Shown here: positions 52,276 to 60,149 of the stretch, in pieces | How positions within the stretch are numbered: the stretch's first letter is position 1 | How the letters are laid out: each line of letters starts with the position of its first letter | NCBI RefSeq assembly: GCF_000377505.1 | Contig: NZ_KB898204.1 | Span: 21,645-85,644 of the forward strand | Reading direction: 5' to 3' | Origin: Paenibacillus massiliensis 2301065 = DSM 16942 | GTDB lineage: Bacteria; Bacillota; Bacilli; Paenibacillales; Paenibacillaceae | Length of the DNA: 64,000 nucleotides | Program-made: the position numbers and the translations under genes | The notes under the pieces: generated by a model | Database searches by the model: none | Told to the model about the DNA's origin: nothing | What the model saw: the letters and a program-made list of their open reading frames with translations, nothing else

Positions 52276-52312
52276 TTATTCCACCGTTACACTCTTCGCA
52301 AGGTTACGCGGT
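52276..52312 (-). other. possible attTn7 recognition region in the 3' end of glmS
   Basis: The last codons of glmS (DKPRNLAKSVTVE) are the region recognised by TnsD-type target selectors. The adjacent tnsA fragment and repeat array suggest it was used. Inferred from position only. Confidence 0.35.
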
Positions 52313-54108
52313 TTATCCACGTCATGACCCAGAGCAAGAGCTGCATAGTATGCCAGCAACTGCAAGGACACGACAGAGACGGCAGCAGACAGAATTGGCA
52401 ATGTCTTCGGAATCGCGAACACTTGGTCTACCGATTTCATCAGCTCAGCTGCATGCTCTTCGTAAGTAATTGCAAGTACGTCACCACCACGAGCTTTAAC
52501 TTCCTTAATATTGCTGACCGTCTTCTCCATTACGGATTCTTGGGTTACCAGCGCAATAACTGGGATTCCATCCTCAATCAGTGCCAGCGTTCCATGCTTC
52601 AGCTCACCTGCCGCATAGGCTTCGGAGTGAATGTAGGAAATCTCCTTGAGCTTCAGGGAACCTTCCTGTACTACAGCGTAGTCTTGACCACGTCCAATGA
52701 AGAACAGGTGCTCATGCTTGGAGATTTGCTCCGCATAGGCTTTGATAGCATCTGCTTGCTTCAGCATGCTCTCAACTTGCTCAGGCAGAGCTTCCATGGC
52801 TGCCAGTACTTCACTAGCCTCTTCCTTGGTTACTGTACCACGAACTTGACCCAGGTACAGGCCCAGCAGATAGAACGCAATCAACTGTGAGGAGTATGCT
52901 TTGGTAGAGGCTACAGCGATCTCTGGTCCTGCCAGTGTCACCAATACATCATCTGCATCACGAGCAATGGAGCTACCTACGACGTTGGTAACAGCCAATA
53001 CATGAGCGCCATTAGCCTGTGCTTCTCTCAAGGCAGCCAGCGTATCAGCAGTTTCACCAGATTGGCTGACTACAATCACGAGCGTCTCTGGTGTAATGAT
53101 TGGCGAGCGGTAACGGTACTCGGAAGCCACATCATTTTCCGCTGGAATACGTGCAAATTTCTCAATCACTGTACGTCCGATCAGGCCAGCATTGTATGCT
53201 GTACCACAAGCTACGATGTGAATGTTGCGAATGTTCTTGATCTGCTCATCCGTAAGCTTCAATTCTGGAAGCACTACTTGATGATTCTTGTGATCAATCC
53301 GTCCCAGCATCGTATCACGATAAGCCTTCGGCTGCTCGTGGATTTCCTTCAGCATGAAATGCTCAAAGCCGCCTTTTTCTGCAGTGACTGCATCCCAATC
53401 GACACGAATCATTTCCCGAGAAATAAAGTTCCCTTCAATCGTCAGCAGTTCGACAGCATCCTTAGTCAGAACAGCCATCTCTCCATCTTCCAAAATAAAT
53501 ACATTACGCGTATATTTCAGAATCGCAGGGATGTCAGACCCAATGAAGTTCTCCCCTTCACCAACACCGATAACCAGCGGGCTCGCTTGACGAACTGCTA
53601 CTAATTTATCCGGCTCATGCTCAGTCAATACACCCAATGCAAATGCACCACGCATATAAGTGATCGCCTTTTGCACAGCTTTAACAATATCGCCCTCATA
53701 CTCACGTGCAATCAGATGCGATACGATCTCTGTATCCGTCTCCGATACGAACACATGACCTTCAGTCATCAATTCTTCTTTCAGCTCCAGATAGTTCTCG
53801 ATAATCCCGTTGTGGACGACTGAGAATTTCTGGCTCTCATCTGTATGTGGATGGGAGTTCACATCGGAAGGCTTACCGTGAGTAGCCCAACGTGTATGGC
53901 CGATACCTGCATAACCAACCAATGGAGCATCCTCCAGCTTCGCTTCCAGGTTAGCCAGACGACCTTTAGCCTTTGACACTTGCAATCCTTTATCTGTAAA
54001 AACAGCAATACCAGCAGAATCATATCCACGGTACTCCAGCTTCTTGAGACCATCAATCAGTACATCCTGCGTATTCTGATTACCAATATATCCAACAATA
54101 CCACACAT
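52276..54108 (-). CDS. glmS: glutamine-fructose-6-phosphate aminotransferase
   Basis: GlmS makes glucosamine-6-phosphate from fructose-6-phosphate and glutamine, the first step toward cell-wall amino sugars. It has 610 residues. The N-terminal amidohydrolase nucleophile is Cys2 (MCGIVGYIGNQNTQDVLIDGLKKLEYRGYDSAGI). The two SIS sugar-isomerase domains include CGTAYNAGLIGRTVIEKFARIP and VSQSGETADTLAALREAQANGAHVLAVTN. The C-terminal loop is DKPRNLAKSVTVE. The gene lies downstream of glmM, and its 5' leader contains a glmS ribozyme that senses the product. Confidence 0.97.
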   Translation of the reverse strand: MCGIVGYIGNQNTQDVLIDGLKKLEYRGYDSAGIAVFTDKGLQVSKAKGRLANLEAKLEDAPLVGYAGIGHTRWATHGKPSDVNSHPHTDESQKFSVVHNGIIENYLELKEELMTEGHVFVSETDTEIVSHLIAREYEGDIVKAVQKAITYMRGAFALGVLTEHEPDKLVAVRQASPLVIGVGEGENFIGSDIPAILKYTRNVFILEDGEMAVLTKDAVELLTIEGNFISREMIRVDWDAVTAEKGGFEHFMLKEIHEQPKAYRDTMLGRIDHKNHQVVLPELKLTDEQIKNIRNIHIVACGTAYNAGLIGRTVIEKFARIPAENDVASEYRYRSPIITPETLVIVVSQSGETADTLAALREAQANGAHVLAVTNVVGSSIARDADDVLVTLAGPEIAVASTKAYSSQLIAFYLLGLYLGQVRGTVTKEEASEVLAAMEALPEQVESMLKQADAIKAYAEQISKHEHLFFIGRGQDYAVVQEGSLKLKEISYIHSEAYAAGELKHGTLALIEDGIPVIALVTQESVMEKTVSNIKEVKARGGDVLAITYEEHAAELMKSVDQVFAIPKTLPILSAAVSVVSLQLLAYYAALALGHDVDKPRNLAKSVTVE

Positions 54109-54325
54109 GTTCGTTTCCTCCGTTCGTCATTTCACTGACAGGACAACAGAAGGAAACGCATGCGGTACATGCCGAAATGTGTACAGTTATGAAGTTATCC
54201 TATATGAGATATACAATTACGCATCACTAAAACAACAGGCTTCACGAATGCTACGCATTTCTTCTGTACCGCATACCCTCTTCTGATGCCGTACATCCAT
54301 GAAATGAACTGTTCAAGTATATTAT

Positions 54326-54526
54326 GGTTCACCAACCGGCTTGTTGTGTGGACAGTCACCTATCCATTTTCCAAGCATCGGTTTACGGTCTGGTGATACA
54401 ACCGGGAGGTCCCCGCCGAATATTTCGAACACCCCCACCTCGTCAGCTTGCAGCAGCCGTCCATGTCAATCAACTCCCTAGAAGCTGTACCAACATGTTC
54501 CCCGCGCATGAGCAAGCTCTGGCGCT
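54326..54526 (-). ncRNA. glmS ribozyme/riboswitch
   Basis: On the minus strand the leader contains the conserved core. The cleavage site AAGCGCCAGAGC lies near 54527 (cut between A54526 and G54525). GCTGACGAGGTGGGGG follows, then TTCGGCGGGGACCTCCCGGTTG and the P3/P4 segments to about 54330. Glucosamine-6-phosphate triggers self-cleavage and lowers glmS expression. About 220 bases separate it from the glmS start. The P1-P2 loop is long for the class. Confidence 0.9.
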
Positions 54527-54583
54527 TAAGTGGTTATACCTTACGATCCTCACTTTCTTCCTCAAAGTAAAATGCACTCAATC

Positions 54584-54612
54584 ATTATATGCACTCAGCT
54601 ACAATTTTGCAA
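54584..54612 (-). promoter_or_regulatory. sigma-A promoter of glmS
   Basis: TTGCAA (54612-54607), 17 bases, TATAAT (54589-54584). The start would lie about 50 bases upstream of the ribozyme cleavage site. Confidence 0.75.
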
Positions 54613-54722
54613 TGAGCTTCTGTAACGAATACCCGTAACATGAACTGTCGAAACGGCTTGAACCGTTCAACAGCCCACATCACAGCATATGTTAGCTAGT
54701 CATCAAAGGTCACCGATTTTTT

Positions 54723-56063
54723 CTAAACCAGTTCCTTTTTCACGACCTCAGCAATCTCATCGACATATTTCTCCAGCTCTGCCTTGTCGGGTCCTTCAGC
54801 CATAACGCGAATCAGCGATTCTGTTCCCGATGGCCTCACAAGCACACGGCCATTACTACCAAGCTCCTGCTCAACTTTCTCAATCGCAGTTGCAATGGCA
54901 ACATTACCTGGATAATTGCTCTTATCCTGTACACGCACATTCACAAGCACCTGTGGATACTGCGTCATCAGCGACTTCAGCTCACTCAGCTTTTTGCCAG
55001 TAGCCTTCATCGTGTCAATCAGTTGAATCCCTGTCAGGATGCCATCACCAGTCGTGTTATAGTCGAGGAAAATGACATGACCTGACTGCTCACCGCCCAG
55101 ATTATACCCGCCACGGCGCATTTCCTCCATCACATATCTGTCCCCTACCGCAGTCTTGGCCGTCTGAATGCCAAGCTGCTCGGTAGCTTTATAGAAACCA
55201 ATGTTACTCATGACCGTCGTTACGATGGTAGAATCCTTCAGCTTGCCAGCACGGTTCATGGCATCTCCGCAAATACAGAGGATGAAGTCACCATCTACCT
55301 CTGCGCCATTCTCATCAATTGCAATCAGACGGTCCGCATCTCCGTCAAAGGCAAGACCAATATCTGCCTTATGCTGAAGCACAGCTTCCTTCAATTGTTC
55401 TGGGTGGGTAGAACCGCAATGATCATTGATATTCAGACCGTTAGGCTCCGCACCAATCGCAATTACCTCCGCTCCAAGCTCCTCGAATAGCTTAGGTGCA
55501 AGCTCATAAGCCGCTCCATTAGCACAATCAAGAACAACTTTAAGACCTTCAAAAGACTGGCTAATTGTTGTCTTCAGATAGTCCAGATATTTGTAACGTG
55601 CTTCATTATCAACACGGAGGGCACCAAGTGCACCACCAATCGGGCGAGGAAGCGTATCCTCTTCCGCATCCATCAGCTCCTCGATCTTCAGTTCGGTCTC
55701 ATCCGTCAGCTTGAAGCCGTCTCCCCCGAAAAACTTAATGCCATTATCCTCAACGGGATTATGTGAAGCCGAGATCATGACCCCTGCATCGGCCTGGAGC
55801 AATCGCGTAAGATAAGCTACTCCTGGTGTCGATACGATGCCTAGTCGAATGACATTAGCACCAATGGACAGAAGCCCAGCAACAAGCGCAGACTCCAGCA
55901 TCAGGCCCGAGATACGCGTATCCATTCCGATGACTACGGTAGGCTTCTCCACATTACCTGCAAGGACGTATCCTCCACACCGACCGATGCTATATGCCAT
56001 CTCTGCGGTTAATTCTTTATTGGCAACTCCACGGACACCGTCTGTACCAAAATATTTCCCCAT
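54723..56063 (-). CDS. glmM: phosphoglucosamine mutase
   Basis: GlmM interconverts glucosamine-6-phosphate and glucosamine-1-phosphate. This 446-residue member of the alpha-D-phosphohexomutase family has the active-site serine Ser100 in GVMISASHNPVEDNGIKFFGGDGFKL. The metal loop is LAFDGDADRLIAIDENG, the sugar loop GGEQSGHVIFLDYNTTGDG and the phosphate-binding loop RPSGTESLIRVMAEG. The start is ATG 56063. It lies between cdaR and glmS, as in Bacillus, where GlmM also interacts with CdaA and dampens c-di-AMP synthesis. Confidence 0.97.
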   Translation of the reverse strand: MGKYFGTDGVRGVANKELTAEMAYSIGRCGGYVLAGNVEKPTVVIGMDTRISGLMLESALVAGLLSIGANVIRLGIVSTPGVAYLTRLLQADAGVMISASHNPVEDNGIKFFGGDGFKLTDETELKIEELMDAEEDTLPRPIGGALGALRVDNEARYKYLDYLKTTISQSFEGLKVVLDCANGAAYELAPKLFEELGAEVIAIGAEPNGLNINDHCGSTHPEQLKEAVLQHKADIGLAFDGDADRLIAIDENGAEVDGDFILCICGDAMNRAGKLKDSTIVTTVMSNIGFYKATEQLGIQTAKTAVGDRYVMEEMRRGGYNLGGEQSGHVIFLDYNTTGDGILTGIQLIDTMKATGKKLSELKSLMTQYPQVLVNVRVQDKSNYPGNVAIATAIEKVEQELGSNGRVLVRPSGTESLIRVMAEGPDKAELEKYVDEIAEVVKKELV

Positions 56064-56117
56064 TACTTCATGACTCCCCTATCATATAGTCTTTGTTGTA
56101 TGTTCTCTGTAGTCGCC

Positions 56118-57563
56118 CTAAGGTTGGCTATTGTTATTATCTTGGGAGCTATCATCACTGGATGTCTCTGGACTAGACTCCCCTGTATTTCCAGCTTGGT
56201 CTGTAGTAGAAGGTGCAGCTTCATCATTTCCCTGTACAGGCTGATTATTCTCTGCATCAGGCGAAGATTCTGGTGCTGTCTGCTCTGGCGTATTTGCCGG
56301 CACAGAAGCCTCCTGAACATTAACTGTGACCATCAGTGGCTGACTGCCTTCAGGTCTTGTAATGTACCTTGGAAGTGTAATCTGTACAGGAATTGAATGA
56401 TCACCAGCCTGGAGCCCGGTAACATCCGCCACTAGCATGATATCATCATTCGTAAGATTATTCACCAAATTCTCAGGACCACTTACCTCGATATTCAGGC
56501 TTCGGCTCTGGGGTTCAGTAATCGAAGCGGCTTCTGCACTAGCTGCTCCCTGAAGGGTCACGGGTATGTCTGTCATAGTCCGCCTGATATCCTGTACTTC
56601 TCCAAAAGGTGCTATGGTAACTTGTAGCTCCACCGATTCTGGAGTAATACGCTCAGCCCCCTCAGGCTTCGTCAACGCAACCTGCACCCCTGTCGTCCCC
56701 TGTGCCTCAAGCCTGCTCAAGTCAAGTGTAGCATGAATGCTCCCTTGAACCTTGCTGAGATAATCCGGCGTACCATAGACAGCAGCCTCAGTCACACTGG
56801 GATTTACATCGGAGAGCACAAGACCCTCTGGCAATTCGCCAGTGTAGCTCACTTTGATAGGTAAGGACTTGTAGCCCTGACTGATCGGTACAACAACAGA
56901 AGCAGTGTCTGGCTCAAGGACTGCACCCTCGATCTCTTTACCATTCTTGTCATATGCCTTGAGCTTCACCTTTCGGTTCTCTATATTGCTTGACGCTTTG
57001 CTTACGTCCACAAATCCCTGCACACTTGCCACGGTCTCCATCCTGCTAGTAGGCAAGGTCACATTGACGGTAGTCGGATCTGCCACCCCTGCTCCAACGT
57101 GCATCCCTTCTGCTGCCTCTCCGGTAGGAGTTATCTTGACGTTGAATGCCTTTGTCTGCTTCTGCTCGACCGTCACAGTAATCATAGAAGGCTCCATAGA
57201 TACAACTTCCACGCCGAATGGAACGTCTGGCTTCATTAGAGGCAGAGTCTCTGTGCCTTCCTGCATGTGGCTGAGATCTACACTTACGTTATAATCATCA
57301 CCGAAAAATGAGGTCAGGGCAGAACGCTGTCCTCTCACCTGGATACGAACACGATCCGTATTCATCCCGGTCAACTCATAACGTGAATCATCAAGACCAA
57401 TCGTCTGAATTTTCACATTATCAATAGTTCGCGTCCCGTAAGATGTAGTCAGAGACGGTGCTGTCGTACCGCTATCCAGATGAACCATCGCCCATAACAG
57501 TATACTTACTGCAAGTGCCAGAATTTTGGCTACTGTATTATTGTTGAACCATTTCTCCATCAT
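56118..57563 (-). CDS. cdaR: CdaR, YbbR-domain regulator of c-di-AMP synthesis
   Basis: This 481-residue protein has one N-terminal membrane anchor (NTVAKILALAVSILLWAMVHLDS) and then four YbbR-type beta domains on the outer face. The C-terminal tail is rich in Ser, Gln, Asn and Asp (from about residue 425) and probably disordered. CdaR binds and modulates the diadenylate cyclase CdaA. Its ATG overlaps the stop of cdaA by four bases, and glmM follows, so the three genes form the usual operon. Confidence 0.93.
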   Translation of the reverse strand: MMEKWFNNNTVAKILALAVSILLWAMVHLDSGTTAPSLTTSYGTRTIDNVKIQTIGLDDSRYELTGMNTDRVRIQVRGQRSALTSFFGDDYNVSVDLSHMQEGTETLPLMKPDVPFGVEVVSMEPSMITVTVEQKQTKAFNVKITPTGEAAEGMHVGAGVADPTTVNVTLPTSRMETVASVQGFVDVSKASSNIENRKVKLKAYDKNGKEIEGAVLEPDTASVVVPISQGYKSLPIKVSYTGELPEGLVLSDVNPSVTEAAVYGTPDYLSKVQGSIHATLDLSRLEAQGTTGVQVALTKPEGAERITPESVELQVTIAPFGEVQDIRRTMTDIPVTLQGAASAEAASITEPQSRSLNIEVSGPENLVNNLTNDDIMLVADVTGLQAGDHSIPVQITLPRYITRPEGSQPLMVTVNVQEASVPANTPEQTAPESSPDAENNQPVQGNDEAAPSTTDQAGNTGESSPETSSDDSSQDNNNSQP

Positions 57564-58393
57564 GCCTGATTGCCGCCTCCTCCCCGCTTCCAGAAAGAGC
57601 CACGCTTTTCTTTTAGAACTGCAGCCGGACGCAGCTCTTCATATAATTTAGAGATTAAGGATTCTTCTTTTATATCACGGACAACCTGTCCATTCATGGC
57701 AAGTGAAATATGTCCAGTCTCTTCAGAGACTACGATGGCTACCGCATCCGCAACCTCACTGACACCGATAGCCGCCCGATGACGAGTCCCTAGCTCCTTG
57801 CTGATAAAAGGATTCTCAGATAACGGCAAATAGCAGGCTGCTGCTGCAATCTGATTATTCTGCACGATGACCGCCCCATCATGAAGAGGTGTATTCGGAA
57901 TAAAAATATTAATGAGCAGCTCGGAGCTAATCAAGGATTGCATTTTAATCCCTGATTCGGTGTATTCATTTAGCCCTGTCTGCCGCTCGAACACGAGCAG
58001 AGCACCAATTTTTCGACGTGATAAATAATTTACGGCTTTAATAATTTCACCTATAAACTTATTAAGCTCCTCATCCTCCATCGGACTCCGACCAAACAGC
58101 TTGCCTCGACCAAGCTGCTCAAGACCCCTACGAAGCTCAGGCTGGAAGATAATGAAGATGGCCAGTACACCAAAGGTGAACATCTGATTCATCAGCCATT
58201 TTAGCGTGAACAGATCGAACCAGGTACTTAGCGCCCAGATCACGACCAGCACCAATATCCCCTTGAGCAATTGCACCGCCCGTGTACCACGGACTAGCAA
58301 GATAATCTGATAAATAATATAGGTTACAATCAAAATATCGATTAAATCCTTAATGGATTCCTGCCACGTCATATTCGCAAAGTAATCCAGCAT
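57560..58393 (-). CDS. cdaA: diadenylate cyclase CdaA
   Basis: CdaA makes cyclic di-AMP from two ATP. The product is 277 residues from ATG 58393; an ATG six bases upstream touches the GGGGG ribosome binding site. Three membrane segments lie in the first 85 residues, then the DAC domain with the DGA motif at 172-174 (LHDGAVIV) and the RHR motif at 204-206 (GTRHRAAIG). This is the main, membrane-bound DAC of Firmicutes, involved in potassium and cell-wall balance, and is usually essential. Confidence 0.95.
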   Translation of the reverse strand: MLDYFANMTWQESIKDLIDILIVTYIIYQIILLVRGTRAVQLLKGILVLVVIWALSTWFDLFTLKWLMNQMFTFGVLAIFIIFQPELRRGLEQLGRGKLFGRSPMEDEELNKFIGEIIKAVNYLSRRKIGALLVFERQTGLNEYTESGIKMQSLISSELLINIFIPNTPLHDGAVIVQNNQIAAAACYLPLSENPFISKELGTRHRAAIGVSEVADAVAIVVSEETGHISLAMNGQVVRDIKEESLISKLYEELRPAAVLKEKRGSFWKRGGGGNQA

Positions 58394-58557
58394 GCGCATG
58401 CCCCCGTATTTCTATAAATAGTGGGTTATCCCCAATTCACATATGTATATATTGTGGATTGTGTATCTAGGTTATAACGTTACAAGCCATGTTGCAAGTC
58501 ATGTCGCTACTTCATAGCCGAATACGTCTTTTCTGAGAATATTTGGTACCTTTTTTG

Positions 58558-58595
58558 CGAAAAGAAGCGCCCGTCCACCAGAACAGGCGCTTCCC
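58558..58595 (-). terminator. terminator downstream of the anti-sigma gene
   Basis: GAAGCGCC and GGGCGCTTC form the stem, followed by TTTTCG. It separates the anti-sigma gene from cdaA. Confidence 0.75.
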
Positions 58596-58614
58596 TCAAT
58601 TATACTATAACTTC

Positions 58615-59235
58615 TTAACGATATGCTACTTCTGTGAAGATATCAGATACCTTGTACCATACCCAATCCAGCGCTTGATCTATACTTTTGATCTCACCTG
58701 AGATGTGGGCCGTGGAAGCCTTGAAATACGAACCGTCAATAACTGTCAAATTCCCTTGAACTTCTCCGTACACCTCTGCCTCGCCATTCTCCACCGTAAG
58801 GTTCCCAGCTATGGAGGTGCCCTCTGGCACAATGACCTTATGGCCCTGAATGATCACGTTCTCGGGGTTATCCCCTTTGACACGGACAATCAATTGATCT
58901 CCTTGTCCCCATGAATTCAAGCCGCTAGATACAATGACAACCAGAAACAAAGCAGCCGCAGTTAGTGCCGGATGCCTCTTGATCCATCGGACCCAAGTCC
59001 GTTGCTGCTTCTGCTGTGGCATGACCTTCAAAATCTGCTCTGTCAATGCATCCGATACAGGAGGCAGGGAATCACGAGTCCCAAACAGCAGCATTTCAGT
59101 CCGCTCCAGCTCTCCAAAACGTATACGACAATCCTCACACGAGCGCAGATGCTCCTGCAATTCTAGTCCTTCTTGCTTCGGCAGCTCATGATCCAAGTAA
59201 TCATGCATCCAAGAAATGGCCTGTTTGCATTCCAT
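58615..59235 (-). CDS. rsiW: anti-sigma factor RsiW (zinc-finger type)
   Basis: This 206-residue protein has an N-terminal zinc-binding anti-sigma domain (MECKQAISWMHDYLDHELP...LQEHLRSCEDCRIRF, the HxxxCxxC-type site). One membrane segment (HPALTAAALFLVVIVSSGLNSWG, about 90-110) precedes an extracellular, strand-rich region resembling polymer-forming cytoskeletal repeats (NVIIQGHKVIVPEGTSIAGNLTVENGEAEVYGEVQGN). Cleavage of such anti-sigma factors under envelope stress releases SigW. The gene directly follows sigW, and a perfect SigW-type promoter lies before it. Confidence 0.88.
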   Translation of the reverse strand: MECKQAISWMHDYLDHELPKQEGLELQEHLRSCEDCRIRFGELERTEMLLFGTRDSLPPVSDALTEQILKVMPQQKQQRTWVRWIKRHPALTAAALFLVVIVSSGLNSWGQGDQLIVRVKGDNPENVIIQGHKVIVPEGTSIAGNLTVENGEAEVYGEVQGNLTVIDGSYFKASTAHISGEIKSIDQALDWVWYKVSDIFTEVAYR

Positions 59236-59355
59236 ATGAGCCAGTCCTTTCCTTTCAATTAACTCCTGCGGTACTGTGATGTCAGCATGCTGCCCTAGTC
59301 ACCTAAGCTTGATCTGCAACATCTCAGCACGAAAACACAGCTACTCAACATACCA

Positions 59356-59381
59356 TACGCTTTGCAGACGGATATGTTTCA
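59356..59381 (-). promoter_or_regulatory. SigW-type promoter between sigW and rsiW
   Basis: On the minus strand TGAAAC (59381-59376), 16 bases, CGTA (59359-59356), which matches the SigW consensus exactly. It would start transcription about 110 bases before rsiW. Confidence 0.8.
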
Positions 59382-59406
59382 AAAAAATCCGAGCCATTGT
59401 ATGGCT
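59381..59406 (-). terminator. possible weak terminator after sigW
   Basis: AGCCAT-ACA-ATGGCT is followed by CGGA and seven T residues on the minus strand. The stem is short (6 bp), so strength is uncertain. The T run joins the -35 box of the SigW-type promoter. Confidence 0.45.
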
Positions 59407-59412
59407 ATAAAT

Positions 59413-59982
59413 TTACAGCTTATGTTCCAGTTTTTTACGCAAATACTCACGTCCGCGATGTACCCTTGTCTTGATGGTTGTCACCGGAAGGTCCACGACC
59501 TCACTGATTTCTTGCAATGACATGTCCTGAAGATAACGAAGCACCATCACCGTCTTGTATTTAGGTGGTAGCGTAGCTATCGCGTCACGAATAATGGTCT
59601 GCGTCTCCAGCAATAGTGTCTCACCCTCAGGTGTACGATCATCGCTGGGCAGCATGGCATAGCCATCTGACCCCTCTTGATCATTCAGCTCGGCATCCAG
59701 TGAATATGTAGGCTTTCTTCTTCGCAGCCGATCTATACATAGATTGGTAGCAATCCGGTAAATCCAGGTAGAGAACTTCTGATTATGATCATATTTCTCC
59801 AGATTCCTGTATACTCGCAGAAAAGTCTCCTGAACCATATCCTCTGCCTCATGCCGATTATTCAGCATCCGGTACGTCAAATGAAATATTTTATCCTTAT
59901 ACAGTTCTACAAGCTCAGCAAAGGCCCTCTGATCTCCTTTAAGGACCAGGTTGACTAAGCGGCTCTCCAAATAATCCACCAT
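59413..59982 (-). CDS. sigW: extracytoplasmic-function sigma factor SigW
   Basis: This is a 189-residue ECF sigma factor. Region 2 includes FAELVELYKDKIFHLTYRMLNNRHEAEDMVQETFLRVYRNLEKYDHNQKFSTWIYRIATNLCIDRLRRRK. Region 4 includes LPPKYKTVMVLRYLQDMSLQEISEVVDLPVTTIKTRVHRGREYLRKKL. Synteny with an anti-sigma gene, cdaA, cdaR, glmM and glmS matches the Bacillus subtilis sigW locus, so the identity is firm. It controls envelope-stress and antimicrobial-resistance genes. No SigW-type promoter is visible upstream of sigW itself; a sigma-A-like TTGCTT-17-TATCTT is. Confidence 0.95.
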   Translation of the reverse strand: MVDYLESRLVNLVLKGDQRAFAELVELYKDKIFHLTYRMLNNRHEAEDMVQETFLRVYRNLEKYDHNQKFSTWIYRIATNLCIDRLRRRKPTYSLDAELNDQEGSDGYAMLPSDDRTPEGETLLLETQTIIRDAIATLPPKYKTVMVLRYLQDMSLQEISEVVDLPVTTIKTRVHRGREYLRKKLEHKL

Positions 59983-60100
59983 ATATTCCCCCAGACTTGC
60001 TGATGGGTTCTCGAATTTCTACAACTATTAAAGATATGTTATCTGAAGTGAAAAAGCAAGGATTTTCCTCTTCAAAAGCTCAAAAAAATGCAGTATGCAC

Positions 60101-60130
60101 AAAACAAAACCGGGAGCCTTGCGGCGCCCG
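60101..60130 (-). terminator. terminator of ppc
   Basis: CGGGCGCC, a GCAA tetraloop and GGCTCCCG with one mismatch, then TTTTGTTTTG on the minus strand. Confidence 0.75.
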
Positions 60131-60149
60131 ATTCGAATAGTTCTTGGCA

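Noticed and set aside
54639..54672. Imperfect hairpin between glmM and the glmS promoter
   Set aside because: The stem has a mismatch or bulge and no T run follows, so I did not call it a terminator.
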